Position numbers and translations under genes: made by a program. The notes beneath the pieces are model-generated. The model was not told the origin of the DNA. It worked only from the letters and a program-made list of their open reading frames with translations, and did no database searches. From NCBI GenBank assembly GCA_013400115.1, contig VXBP01003486.1, positions 434,001 to 498,000 of the forward strand: a DNA stretch of 64,000 nucleotides, read 5' to 3'. This stretch comes from Rhinopomastus cyanomelas. Its lineage: Eukaryota > Chordata > Aves > Bucerotiformes > Rhinopomastidae. This document shows positions 48,729 to 60,480 of this stretch, piece by piece. How positions within the stretch are numbered: position 1 is the stretch's first letter; every line of letters begins with the position of its first letter.

Positions 48729-50659
48729 AAAGTTTACTGAGCAACAGAAGACTTGAGGATTTCTCAATTCATTAGTCATGACAGGCAGTGAGAGGGATGT
48801 TACTGAATTGTTTTGAAGGTTCTTGTGCTTTCAGAGGAGTTCAGTGCTTTGGGGTTTGCTGTGGGCATTTTTTAACAAAACATCCTTAATCCTTAGGTGG
48901 GGCAACTCGCTTGTGTTTGTCCACTCCCTCCACCCACAGAATGAAGGCTGTTGGACTTCATCCAGTTCTTTCACTCAAGTCAGTTAATTAGGACATATTT
49001 TTTTCACACAGGTAAAAAAAAATCCCTAAACAGACCAGCTGTCCCAAGATCCTGAGGCTAAGTGTGGAAAACTCAGGACTACACCTATTCTCCTCACGGC
49101 TAATGCCATAGTGAGGCTGCAGGACTGGGAATTGTTGTGGTCATGGTAGAGCTGTTCATTTTGTCATCTGCTAGACAGTTCATCGAGCCCAGTGCTGCCC
49201 TTCCTGGTGGCCCCATAGTGCCTCACCCATCAAGCTAGTTTGGCAGCAGGTGGCTGTGGGAAGAAGCACACGGAGAGTCACCTGCAGCCATTCATCACAT
49301 GAGATCTGCACGTGGCCAGCAAATCTACCACATCCAAGTGTGGGGTGCCCTGAGTGTGGGCATCTCTAGCTGAGGGCCCTTAGCAGCTGCTGTGGCCCTA
49401 AGAAGCTGCTGGGACTTGCCAACAGAGCTTGCTGGCAACGCTGTGTAAGAACATCTAGTCTTTGTGTGAGGACATCATCGATAGCATCCTTCCATAGTGT
49501 GGTGTTGCTGATAGCACAGAAGATGCTTTCTGATTAGCCACAGGAAAGTAAGTTCCCAAGCTTGTTGGATAGGATCCTCTCCACTTCAGATCCATTTGGG
49601 TTCTGCAGCCTCCAAGGGCCCAGCAGTTACTTGGGGTGATCTGCAAAGTGTCAGGAGCAGGAACTGTGTGTTCCCAGCAGGTTGAGGGAAAAAGGCCTTG
49701 AACTGGCTGCATTGTACTTACGAGGTGCAGACAGGGTTCAGCCGTAAATGACTGTGGAAAGTTCAGTGCTAACTTTATCCTTCTGTCCTGGTGAGCAGCA
49801 CATGAATCATTGCAGAGATGGTTTCTCTGGGGGAGGTATGTTCTGATGGGATCTCATGTTTCCCTGCATGCTCAGAACACCCTTGATAGGAAGGGGATAA
49901 GCAAGAAAAAGTTCCTGCTGTCAGACTGGTGTGGAGCAGCCTCTCGTTCATGACTTCCCACGTGTACTCCTGAATTTAGGCAGCAGTGAGCCTGAGTGGA
50001 TACAGTGGCAGTTGCCGTAAGGACGGGCAGTTAGTGGTCAGAACACACATGATTCTCTGTGTTATGTTGAAGACAAACATAACTGGGAAAGCCACAGCTG
50101 GGTCCTTGCTGTGTTCAGTAGGCTGAGTTGATTCGACCTTCTGTATTGTTCAGAGCTAGTTCACGAAAACATTCCATTCCATGGGAGATAGATTCTTTTA
50201 AGAAGCACCTCAGGTAGGTAGGAGCATCATCTGTGCTGGAAGGGGACAGAAGTTGCATTTTGTATTGCCTTTGTGACCTCTGTGGAGACTTGAGTTCTGA
50301 AAAAAGGTCCTTCCATGGCATCTGAGAGGACCGGTCATGACTCTTCTTAAAGCATCCAAGCCCTTGAGCCCTTTGAGTAAACTTAGTTCCAAAGTTTCTG
50401 TTAGTAAATTTTTAAAGATTGTGGGTCTCCAAGTTCTGATTTTCTGGCAGTAAAGAGGGAGGGAAGTTACGTAACAGCAGACATCTGAAAAGACAAGGGG
50501 AAACTGGGCACTTGATGGGAACCTTTGGGTGCTGCAGTAGGGCTTGTGAGGAACATTGTATTAATCCATGGGACAGATCAGACACTTGCCCTTCAGTTCT
50601 ATGTGATACTTGTGTTACTAACTTTAAATACTTTAAAATCAAAAATAGAAACAAAATAT

Positions 50660-50900
50660 GGAGTATGGAGTGCTGCATCTAGCTCTGGCGTCCTCAGCAC
50701 AAGAAAGGTGTGGAGCAGGTCCAGACAAGGGCCGCCAAAAGGATTTGAGGGCTGAAACACCTCGGATATTTGGCAGCCTGAGAGGCTTGGAGTTTGTTCA
50801 GGTTGTTCATCCTGCAGATGAAAGAGGTGGCTCTGAGGAGACCTTACTGCAGCCATTCAGTACTTAGAAGGAGCCCGTGAGAAAGATGCTCAGAAAAGCA
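50660..50900 (+). mobile_element. CR1 LINE internal fragment in FAM241A intron 1
   Basis: gtgctgcatctagctctggc, gtcctcagcacaagaaaggt, gtggagcaggtccagacaag, then gaggagaccttactgcagcc. ORF2 region only, with no 3' end. Confidence 0.88.
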
Positions 50901-51455
50901 GGTTTCATTCTGGAAGGTTTGTTAGTTTATGGAAGATATTTGGAAAAATAACCTGATGCTTGTCTTTCAGTTCAACACAAACTTGGGTGCCTCTGTGCCT
51001 AGGAGGTTGCCTGGCATGATCACTTGAGGAATGCATTCATCGAGCCCTGCTTGAGGAGAGGGCGAGAGAATGCCTTGCTCTAAAAAAATACCTGGAGGGC
51101 CAGAGGAAGGTGGGATTTACTCTGTACCCTTCTTATGAGGCTGTGAGCAACTTCGTGCTGTTGGCTTATCAGAGCAGACTGGGGCTGCGAGGGAAGTCCC
51201 ATGTCTTACGCCTGCTCCATACCGCAATAGGTGTCATCAGTGTGGATGCGTGCAGGTGATTGTCCTCCTGTTGCCCCATGAGTCGGAGCATGTGGACATG
51301 CACCTGCTGGTGGCCTCCATGGCGGTCCTTCGCCCCCCTCGCTCTGTGTGACAGCTTCCAGGACACTGCCTACCTCTTATTTTTATGCTGAGACTGGTTC
51401 CGAATCACCGCAATAAGAACTGATCCTACTCTATTTTCTCATCTTGTGTCTGCAG

Positions 51456-51701
51456 GTGCAGCAGGAACAGCGCAGCCGCCCGGCAGAACCTGTCGTAGAT
51501 GACTATCAAAGGATGGGGACTCTCTTTGGAGAACTAAACAAAAGCCTCATCAGGATAGGCTTCACGAGGATGTACTTTGGAGAGCGGATAGTGGAGCCCG
51601 TAATAATCATATTCTTCTGGGTGATGCTCTGGTTCCTCGGCCTTCAAGCTCTTGGACTGGTTGCTGTTCTGTGCCTTGTGATTATTTATGTACAGCAGTA
51701 A
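51456..51701 (+). CDS. FAM241A: FAM241A exon 2, conserved membrane domain and stop (residues 40-120)
   Basis: This exon holds nearly all of the FAM241/DUF4605 domain. From residue 54 on (DDYQRMGTLFGELNK, GFTRMYFGERIVEP) it is nearly identical to mammalian C4orf32 as I remember it. Residues about 88-118 form one long hydrophobic segment (VIIIFFWVMLWFLGLQAL and onward), ending in YVQQ and then TAA. The protein is a small single-pass or hairpin ER-type membrane protein of unsettled biochemical role. Large-scale tagging in human cells placed it in the ER near the oligosaccharyltransferase complex (recalled, not shown here). The acceptor is TCTGCAG|GTGCAGCAG after a pyrimidine-rich tract, phase 0. 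Two further AGs follow at 51461 and 51464, so short in-frame variants lacking VQ or VQQ are possible. No frameshift or internal stop is seen. Confidence 0.96.
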   Translation: MQQEQRSRPAEPVVDDYQRMGTLFGELNKSLIRIGFTRMYFGERIVEPVIIIFFWVMLWFLGLQALGLVAVLCLVIIYVQQ

Positions 51702-52051
51702 AATTTGAGAGGTGCTGTTTGGATTGTCTGTTTCAGCACTGTCACTGTGTCAGTGGGTTGATGTGTTGAAGTCAATGGGTGGCACAGCGAAAGCTGCGAG
51801 GCTTTCAAGTGCTCAGCTTGCAGCGTTTGGGTGAGGGGAGCTCAGAGGAGGCATTTGAAGCAAAGTCAGCAGTGCCCTGCTACATATTAGAAGGGGGGGG
51901 AAAAGCAGATGTTTGTAGTACAGTGGTGTCAGATACTCTGTTTTCTAAGCTCTGGGGGCCTGAGCACCCCCTCATCCCTCAGTGTTCTTGCTTTTGTCCA
52001 CTGAAAGTTTTGTGTCTGGTTTGAAGAGGACTGATTCCATGTCTTCTCCAG

Positions 52052-52147
52052 TGAGGTGATCCTGCTCTGGCAGGGGGATTGGACTAGATGATCTTTCAAG
52101 GTCCCTTCCAATCCCTGATGATTCTATGATTCTATTCCATGATTCTA
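52052..52147 (+). mobile_element. CR1 3' end in the FAM241A 3' region
   Basis: gaggtgatcctgctctggca, ggattggactagatgatctt, then three octamer-like units (gatgattctatgattctatt). Confidence 0.93.
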
Positions 52148-54619
52148 GGACGCTTGCTCTGAGTATCCTATTTCTCTGGGAAGGAATGAGCTCATGTGCT
52201 GGTTGTTCCCTCAGTTTGCAGTCTTTGCTAGTTTTGTTGCCAAAAAGCTGAATGTTTTAGGGTGGGAAGTTTACAACAAACCTGCAGTGACAAACATTCC
52301 TGAGGTGAGTGCAGCTTCCCAACACAAAAGCATCTTTGTTTAGGAAGAAGCCTTCCTCCTACAAACAAGCCATCCCAGCAACGTGCTCTGCTACTCGTTT
52401 TAGCAACTTCATACAAAGTCTTCAGCTGTGGCTTTGGAGGAGCCACAGTCCTGTATTGACCAAAAGGTGTAAGGTAGCTCTGCCTTGGTTTTTGGCAGTT
52501 TACTGGGCTCCTGCTACTGGTTTTGATTCTTTTCGTTTAACCCTTGCCCTCCTGAATATAAATGTTTTGATAATTCATGGCCTTTTTAAGGCAGTTAACA
52601 GCTGCAGTGTTGGAAAGTTGCCATTCCAGATGGCAGTGCTGGAATATTGTCTGCTTCCTCGGGGTCATGTGTTAAGGGTCCAAACAACAAGATGTCACAG
52701 CAGGTTTCTTAGTGCTTCCCTCATTGTACTGCTGTGTGGGCACAGCATGGACTGCAAGCTTTGCGTACGTGAGCAGTTCCTCAGGCAAGGCAAGGACAAA
52801 GTGGAAATCAGGTGCTTGTTTTACTGAGTAGTCTTAAGGGATTCCTTCCCATGCTAGGCAACCCAAGTGGTGTTGCATGTCATGGGCAACACCAGTGGAA
52901 CAACAGGACACGCACGTTCAGGAGTAGGTGCAAAGTTCCCTGTGGCTCCAGGAGCCACACCAGGGCTGTGCTTGATTATTTCCAAGGTGACTGTGCTCAG
53001 TTAAAGAGTCAAATGAGACAGACCCTTTACTAAATAAGCAACTCTTTTACTATTTGCTGCATGCCACTTTGAGTAGAAAACTGAACTGCTGAAGTTCTCC
53101 TTGGTGTAGACTGAAATGACACCTTTTTTTAGAGAAATCCAACAGCGGGTGTGGAATTTCCACAGAACTACCCAACCTTTTGCAGAGACTCTTTTCTAAA
53201 GGTTTTGATACTAGCAGGGATCAGCGGTAGATTAGTTGGGAACGCTGTCTTATCCAAAGACTCTTGACATTAAGGAGAACTTCTTTATGTTCCCAGTTGA
53301 GCAACTGGATTCTCAAAGCTGACTTTCTGCCTGGATGGATCGTGTTAGGTGCAGGGCTGTGTCCAGGACCCTTGGCCCCTGTCCATACAGCCTTCCCTGT
53401 TGGTGATGCAATTGTTTAGGGCAGTGAACGTGAAGGCCCAGCTCCTTCAAAGTCCTTTTGTGTCTAAATGCCAGCTGTAGACACATTGTGCTTTTCAAAT
53501 GTTCACATATTTCCTTTCTGAAGAGCCAGGTCTCTCCTACCGATCTGCAAATCGCCCTGACTGTGGACCCAAGAGGCTCTGCTCATCCAGGAGGACTGCA
53601 GAGGAGCAGCAGCACCAAGGCCCAGCGGTGTGTGTAGATGGCAGCCCGTGTTGCTTAGTGCCTAGTTCAGCACTTCTGCTGGTGGCAGGGAGATGTTTGA
53701 CAGCTAAAGGTGTTCCTGGATGCAGGTTTTGTTATTCACAGCTGGAAGTCACAAAGCAAGCAACAAGTCCTGAGTTTGGAGGTAGGAGCTCTGTACTCAC
53801 AAGTGCCTAGGGGTAAATTCTGGTTCTGTTTCAAGACCCTTAGGGAGCTGAACATCTGTTTATACCTTTGCATCTTTGTATAGACGTTGTGGTGGGTTTC
53901 TGGGTGCTTTCCTGTGTGTGAGGGCTGTGCTAGAAAAGCATCTTGCCTTTTCAAAAGACAAATTCCTCTCTTCCCACAGTCAAGTTACTGTTCTGGGACC
54001 TGCACCTCATTCCTCTCATCCATGGGAATAAGTTTCTCCACGATATGGTTATTGCAGTGGGACTCTTGTATAAAGACACCCTGCTGTACGATGGGTGACA
54101 GTAGTCCCTTGAAGAGGGTGGTGATTTGGCTCTGTACAGAAGGAATGGGGAACAATGACCCAAGGGTGTGACTGGCAGATGCAGTACGGACCTTGTTGAC
54201 ACACGTGTGACCTGTTGGTATGAGCTGACTATGGCTCACAAAGCTGTTTTGATTGTCTTTCAGTGTCAGTGTTTGTGTCCATGTACTCTAGGGAAAGGTA
54301 GCCTTTGGGCTACGGCTGTGTACAGTGTTTCCTGTGGTTTCTCTCGTCTTTAGTAGGAGTTTTTCATGTTGGAAAAGCTGAAAAGATAATTTTCTTGATG
54401 GGGTTCACGTGGTGGAGCATGAGGAAGGAGAAGTAATGTGTTGCATGGAAGATCCCGCCGTTTGGTTCGGTGCATTCCACTGCGTGTGAGAATTTGCACC
54501 AAAGTTTGTGCGATGGCTGTGCCATCTCCCTGTCGCTCACACGCAGGGAAGAAGGGGTTAAGGAGACATGGGTAGAGTGGGACATAAAGAGTGGCAATTG
54601 GAACACTGTGAGTGATGCG

Positions 54620-54750
54620 TAGAATCAGAGAATGTGTTGGGCTGGAAGGGACCTCCAAAGGTCATCTAGCCCAACCACCCTACAACAAGCAGGGACATCT
54701 CTAAGTAGAACAGATTGCTCAGAGCCTCATCCAGCCTGACCTTGGCTCCA
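54620..54750 (-). mobile_element. CR1 3' end, minus strand
   Basis: agaatcagagaatgtgttgg, gctggaagggacctccaaag, gtcatctagcccaaccaccc and a 3' UTR resembling the copy at 62866 (gcagggacatctctaa versus accagggacatctttaa). Confidence 0.92.
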
Positions 54751-54906
54751 ACATCACAAGAAGTATCATAAATGTGTGCCAAACTGAGGGGGAATGAAGG
54801 GGTGGCCAGTCCTCTCATGATGTTTCTTCCCTCCAGATGTAGTTCCAAGGCAGAAGCAGCACCAAGTGTTCCAAGTCAGTCCCCGGCTAACAAGCAGGTT
54901 AATTAA

Positions 54907-54912
54907 AATAAA
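54907..54912 (+). terminator. Alternative polyadenylation signal AATAAA
   Basis: A canonical hexamer within taattaaaataaaagcag, downstream of FAM241A exon 2. The following sequence contains TGTTTTCTCTGTAGTG-like T/G-rich DNA. It is less convincing than the site at 55554 but would give a 3.2-kb 3' UTR. Confidence 0.3.
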
Positions 54913-55016
54913 AGCAGTTCCAGTGTTTTCTCTGTAGTGAAATGTGATGCTGTTGTTGAGGTTGGTGTATGTGGTGGTGGTTCTCCAGAGAACTGAAAGC
55001 ACTGTCCAGCACCTGT

Positions 55017-55235
55017 GCAGGACATCAGGAAGAAATTCTTCACGGAGAGAGAGTGAAGAATCAGGCACTGGAGCAGGCTGCCCAGGGTGGTGGTTGAGTC
55101 ACCATCCCTGGATGTGTTTAAAAGTCACTTGGATGTAGTGTTGGGGGATCTGGTTTAGGGGTGACCTTGTAGAGTGGGGTTGATGGTTGGACTTGATGAT
55201 CCCAACTTTTCCAACCTGAATGTTTCTATGTGTGT
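55017..55235 (+). mobile_element. CR1 3' end
   Basis: ggacatcaggaagaaattct, ggtggttgagtcaccatccc, gatctggtttaggggtgacc, ending gaatgtttctatg. Same subfamily as, and inverted relative to, the copy at 60481. Confidence 0.94.
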
Positions 55236-55553
55236 AGGACTGAATGAATGAGTTGTGGCCCTTGAACTTGTGTTAGACAACACATGATGTGATTCCTGTT
55301 GGGCACTGGAACATATCAAGAGCTTCATAACCTCTGCTTTTTGAAGGACAGGCATTTCAGTACTGCTTCACACTTGCCAAATGCATGAAGGTGTGCGGAG
55401 AAGAAACTCTACATGTGTGTGGGAGAATCTTGGAGAACACTTTGCACTGAAGATTCATCACATTGGAACTGTCCAGAGATGAAAAGGAAAAATCATGTTT
55501 CTTAACAACTCTGTATGAAGCAACTCCTGTGGAAGCACTTTCTTATTCTTTCT

Positions 55554-55559
55554 AATAAA
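55554..55559 (+). terminator. Polyadenylation signal AATAAA, candidate 3' end of FAM241A
   Basis: TTTCTAATAAAAAGCATTG is followed by a G/T-rich downstream element (gtgagctgggggtt, about 15-30 nt further). This arrangement is typical of a true vertebrate cleavage site. It is on the same strand as FAM241A and no other plus-strand gene is recognised between. Confidence 0.45.
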
Positions 55560-55745
55560 AAGCATTGCTGTCAGTGAGCTGGGGGTTACTTCTGCTGCTT
55601 TGGTCGGGGTCACTCGCCTCCTTTCCAAATTGTAGGCCCAGGTACAATGGGGCAGCATTCAGTGAACTCACAGCTAGTGGAGAAAGAGCTGCAGAGCAAG
55701 AGCTAAAAGAACCCCATGAGGTCTCTGGTCATGTGTGCAGCAAGC

Positions 55746-55975
55746 TACACACACAGACACACAGATCATTAGGGGGTGGAAGGGACCTCAGGGGTCATTG
55801 AGTCCAACCCCCCCTGCTCGAACAGGATTATAAAAGCCAGGAGAGGTCACACAGGGAAGCATCCAGACAGGTCGTGAAAGTCTCCAGAGAAGTGGGCTGC
55901 ACAGCCTCGCCGGGCAGCCGGTTCTGTTGCTCGGTCACACAGCTTATCAAGGGAGGACTCCTGCTCTTGAGGCTA
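55746..55975 (-). mobile_element. CR1 LINE, TGTGTSTC-tail type
   Basis: Antisense tail tacacacacagacacacaga, then tcattagggggtggaaggga, cctcaggggtcattgagtcc and acccccccctgctcgaacag. It extends into the end of ORF2 (cgccgggcagccggttctgt). Longest 3' UTR of this tail type besides 11341. Confidence 0.92.
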
Positions 55976-58900
55976 CACTGGATTCAAAAGAAAAGGGCAG
56001 CCCCAGGTGTCAACAAGCAATGGCTTGTCCACTTCTTGGTGCACGTGGAAGCACACGCTTGGCTAAAGAGATGAGGAAAAGCTTCATGATGTGGTTTTTG
56101 TGAGCGAACAAACATTCTTGAAGCCTTCCAGCTTAGCTGCACTCTTCCTGCTGCAGCGAGGAAAAGGAATTCTGTAGTCTGGGGTCCATTGCCTGCTTTT
56201 GATGCCTAGATAAGAGAACCAGCCACACACGCAGTGTTTGAACTAAAAACACTTAATATTCTGATTCCTGGTTTCTTCATTCCATCTGCGATCGGCGATA
56301 AGAAAGTGTTTAGCTGAGCTCTGTTATCGGTGAAGTTAACTTGGCTCTCAGTTAGCAAACCCCTGTATCCCAACAGATCCACACAAGCAGCAGTACTTGT
56401 CAGGGTTCCTTCACAGTCTCTATTTTCCCTTGTTCTAACAAATTTGCCAACCTCTTTTTACCTTTTAAAACATGTTCTAGAGCCTGTTTGTTCCTTGCTA
56501 AACACCCACCTCAGTGGAGGGGGGAACTGTTGGATGATGGTGTGTTTTCCAAGGGTTTTGTCATTGCTGAGACCTGCCTGGCTTGTCAGCTGGACTTCAC
56601 CCGCTGCGGGGTTTCTGTGCTGAGCAGCAGGTAGGCGTTGGAGGCTTCAAGTTAACAGAACTTACTCGTGCAGCGGTGGTTCTGCTGCAGTTTCCCTGGA
56701 GGCTAAGCTGTGATGACAGTGTTCTGCAAGGAACTCTAGAAAATAAAAAGACACCGCAGAAAGAATTCAGGTCTCCTTGAGCAGTAGATGGGAAAATGCA
56801 CCCCTGTTCCCCAACAGAAGGTCCTGGCTTCCAGCGCAGTGGTAGTGCCGGCTGCATTTTCCCTCCTAAGTGCTTCAGAGATCTCCTGGGGGAACTTAGA
56901 AAGCCAGAACCAGGTCGATTTGTGTTGCATTATGTGTGCTGTTTCTTTTTATGTGTTTTGCTGATCACATCTAAAAGCGGGTTTCTGACTGGGCTCATTT
57001 GGTCCTGCCCACTGCAGGAGCCCCTAAAGCAATCATCTCTCCGTGTGCCCCATCGTGCTGCTTTTGGACAAAGTCCCCAGGGCCGAGTTCAAATCCTAAT
57101 GGAAGCAGCATGTTCCACTCCACCAGCACAGCTCTTGGTGCCACTCTAACTGGTCTCATCCCCTTACTCTCCTTTAAGAATCTATCCCGGGCCCACTCAG
57201 AGAGGAGTTCAGAAGGGGGTAGCAGCCTGTGATAGCCTCCCCTGGAACACACAGCACCTCATGGAAGCCTGTCAGAACGAGGATGTTGCACTGTTGTGGT
57301 ATCTGATAAGAAGAAGGGCTTTGCTGGCATTTCCTGTAAAAGATTGAAGAAGTCTTTCATTCTCTGCTCTCAGGTCTGCTGATGGTTCACGTGCTTCATG
57401 CCTGCTGCTGGGGTTTTTCCATCTATGTGATCAATGAACATTAGGGTGAATTTTCATCACCTGAGTACTGTTGAGCTGGGTATTTTCCAGCTTGACATCT
57501 CTGAGCTTTTATTTGATCCCATTTTCACCCCTGGTGCTGCTGGCAGGGGGGTCAGAGAGCGGCCATCCTGCCCAGAACAATGTCCTTGTTGTGTGTTGGC
57601 CTTGTCTCTGTCAGCCTGGAATCCAAGGTGAGGTTCGGTGGGGCTTACGCTGCGGTGGGTTAGAAGCACAGCTGCATTCTGGCTGTTCTGCGGGCGAGCA
57701 AAGAGCCTGGCAGGGCTACTGCACAAGAGCACTGTTCCCAAGGCTTTGTGGCACAAGTCATCCGCATCTCCAGTGAGCTGAACCAGCAGAGTCACAGGCT
57801 GCCTCTCCTCTGCCTCTGTGCAGGGTAATTTTGGGCTTCATGGGCTTGTAAAGCTTCTACCTCTATCTCTGACTGATGGTTTAGGAGGAACCCTTTGCCA
57901 AGCCTCTAGTTGCAGGGATCAAAACACAACAGACTCTGAACTTTACAAACAAAGTGTAGGCTTCTGCTTTTCTCCTTTGGGGCTTGCTTATAAGGAAGGC
58001 ATCCAGTCATTTCTTTCTCAAATAAAGCAGCAGCATTTGAACTACTCTTTTGTCAAACAAAAACACGGTGAGTCTTTAAATAACACTTCTCATCCCACCT
58101 ACCGGGTCATCCTGGGGCTTCCATCTGTCTCCTGGATGCCTGAGGAGCTGTGCTACAGCCTGTTTCCCAGTAGTGGCTGTGCTCCAGCAGCAGGCACATG
58201 ATGCCAATGAACCCATGATGCCAGCGGAATCCAGAGCGTGGGTTTCTTCTCTGGGCTGCTGAATCAACGTTGCTTCCGCGCTGAACTCTGAAAGGCATCT
58301 TCTCTAGAGGAGGGGAAGTGGAGCTTGCTGCATCCGAGCCGTACCCAGGCACAGGAGTCCAAGCCATTAGGGCCACAGAAGGCACTGAGGTGCTCCTCTG
58401 GAAAGCTCAGCAGCTCATAACGCTTCACATTGGGATGATTAGCTTTGGTCTTCTCTCCCCACTTGGGAGGGGTTTATTAACAGCAAGAAAATGCAAAACC
58501 ATTCTAGCACTGCAGATCTGTAGTGTCTGTTACCCTCCCATCAGGACAACGAGCTGTCACAGGTGAAAAATGTGTTAACCCTTGGATTTGTTTCTCTTAG
58601 GAGCATCCTATTCGTATCCCACCTGAACGGAACCTCCAGAACTACTTATCAGGCTGGCACTACAAACCTAGTCTGAAAGCACTTCACAAAGGACTTTTCA
58701 AAAGGGACTGCATGTGATACCTTCATTTATGTAGAATCTTCTTGCTTGAAGCACAGGGTCTTCATCTCAAACATCTGGGAACGAGCCTTCTCCTTCCTTG
58801 AGCTGTGCCTGGAGATCTTCTGGCTGCAGCTCTGGTCCCCAACCCAGCTGACAGCACAGGATTGTGCACCTCTCTGGCCTTGTTCTTGAACAGACTTCTG

Positions 58901-59297
58901 CAGGTACAAAGCAAAAGCTCATGTGAAGATGGGAATGAACCATCAAATGACTTTAAGAATCAAAAGAAGGATGTTCAGTGGTGAAGGGCAGCAACATCAG
59001 AATGATCCATACAACTCATTTGAGTGTGTGATTTGCCAGTTTAGCATGAAACAGACATCAACAGCTTAAAATCAGACTGAGTGCTGTCTTCCAGATGTCC
59101 TGAAGAGATGTTGGTTGAATAACCAGATGGAGTTGTGCTTTGGTTTGTGTACAGTCTCTCCAAAGCTCTCCAGCTCTTCTCAGCAACATACAGCTCCTGT
59201 GTTGCTGATTGGTTCTGATACTGAAAGGAGCCTTTCCTAGTGCCTCTCTGCACCAGTTCCATCACAACAAACACTAACTACTTCAGAGCATTTTTGA
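55976..59297. other. Non-coding DNA downstream of FAM241A, G+C-richer
   Basis: 3.3 kb with no CR1. Several overlapping frames on both strands (for example near 57000-57250 and 57450-57800) show no domain. It contains the exon-like segment at 58601. Confidence 0.4.
58601..58717 (+). other. Exon-like segment, possible terminal coding exon
   Basis: A good acceptor (ggatttgtttctcttag|gag) opens a 38-codon frame, EHPIRIPPERNL, then LSGWHYKPSLKALHKG, ending in TGA. Codon choice and composition look protein-like, with many aromatic and basic residues. I do not recognise the peptide and see no upstream partner exon; it could be chance. Confidence 0.2.
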
Positions 59298-59824
59298 CTC
59301 ACAGAATCATTTTCATTGGAAGGAACCTTTAAGACCATCAAGTTCAGCCATTAGCCCAGCACTGACAGGTCATGTCCCCAAGTACTACGTCTAAATGTCT
59401 TACATCTCACTAGGGTTGGTGACTCCACCTCTTCCCTGGGTTCCCCATTCCAGCGTGGTCTAACCATTTCTGTAACGACTTTTTCCTAATAGCCACCCTA
59501 AACCTTCCCTGGTGCAACTTGAGGCCGTTTCCTCTTGTGACTTGGGAAAAGACAGCGGTCCTCAGCTCCTTGCAACCTCCTTTCAGGTAGCTGTAAAGAA
59601 CAGGCTAAAAAACCCAGCATCCTCAGAGGACTTGCTCTCCAGACCCCCCCCAACAGCTTTGTTACCCTTCTTAGGACCTGCTCCAGCACCCCATCATCGG
59701 GTTTGGAGTGAGGCTCCCAAAACAGAACCCAGTACTCGAGGTGTGGCCACGCCAGTGCTTCGTGCAGCGGACAACCACTCCCCCACTCCTGTTGGTCACT
59801 ATTTCTGATACAAGCCAGGATGCC
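59298..59824 (-). mobile_element. Older CR1 LINE, ORF2 end and 3' UTR
   Basis: ctcacagaatcattttcatt, ggaaggaacctttaagacca, cttccctggtgcaacttgag, tttctgatacaagccaggat. Diverged copy of a classical avian type. Confidence 0.94.
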
Positions 59825-59984
59825 TGCGGGACGGGAAGGCTGGCCTCTGGCTCCGCAGCAGATTTCTTCCAGTTCTCTGGGACAGCTTCAACTACAGCTG
59901 AGCTAAGCTTCCTCTGTGCTTTTCCAGAGCCTTCAGGGCAGGGGGCTGCGGTCAGCAGTGGGCAGGTGTCGGCTCTGTGCTCGC

Positions 59985-60310
59985 TGCCCGTGTCCTGGCT
60001 GTCCACGCGCGGCTGCTTATCGCGCACTGCATCGCTGCGCCGACTCCGGCCGGTTTAACCAGAAGATCCATTCGTGAGATCACACACTTTACAGTTTGCC
60101 TAATTCTGCTTGCAGACATCTGATTTCTCCAGCTTGGAGGTCGGAGCGGTATCAGTTCCTACTGGGGATCCCAGCCGATAGGATCTGTGTCGGCGTCGGT
60201 GCCGTGGAAGGAGCGCAGCGCCGCGGCTCCTGTGCTGTCGCTAACCTCCGCTCCCTTCCCTTTGCCTTGCTCAATACGCCGTGCGTTGCAGCAACGTGCC
60301 CCAGCACCCT
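59985..60310. promoter_or_regulatory. Small CpG-rich cluster, candidate orphan CpG island
   Basis: CpG dense in two blocks (tgtccacgcgcggctgctta through ctccggccgg near 59998-60052; ggtcggagcgg through cgtgcgttgcag at 60139-60291). About 30 CpGs by eye in roughly 320 bp, whereas flanking DNA is CpG-poor. It is not part of a CR1. Strand unknown; a promoter for a nearby transcript is inferred. Confidence 0.4.
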
Positions 60311-60480
60311 GGGCCGGGAGTTCAATTACGTGTGACCATGAAAGCTGATAATCTGCTGGCCAGGGATGTGGGCAACACTTCCCTTTTCAGCTGAGCAGGA
60401 ATTGCTCAACGAGCTGCAGCACCTTCCTCCCCTCCCAGCTCAGCAGCGTGCAGATGCCTGGGCAGGAACCAGCAGCCTTT

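Larger units (their letters stand above)
42115..51455 (+). other. FAM241A: FAM241A intron 1
   Basis: A 9,341-nt GT-AG intron. Its first 300 nt continue the CpG island and include a G-run tract at 42130-42155. The body is mostly single-copy sequence, with CR1 fragments at 44765, 46155, 47809, 48280 and 50660 and one possible very old LINE relic at 43938. No further exon was recognised; human FAM241A also has two coding exons by recall. The acceptor has a pyrimidine-rich tract (51427-51450). Confidence 0.85.
51702..55575 (+). other. FAM241A: Probable FAM241A 3' UTR
   Basis: About 3.9 kb of non-coding sequence follows the TAA stop up to the best polyadenylation signal. It contains three CR1 fragments (52052, 54620, 55017), which would then sit in the mature message. 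The extent is inferred from the signals at 54907 and 55554. A shorter UTR ending at a non-canonical signal is equally possible. Confidence 0.4.

Noticed and set aside
52309..52827. 172-codon plus-strand frame downstream of FAM241A
   Set aside because: No recognisable domain, no clear promoter or splice partners, and it lies in the probable 3' UTR. Length alone is compatible with chance.
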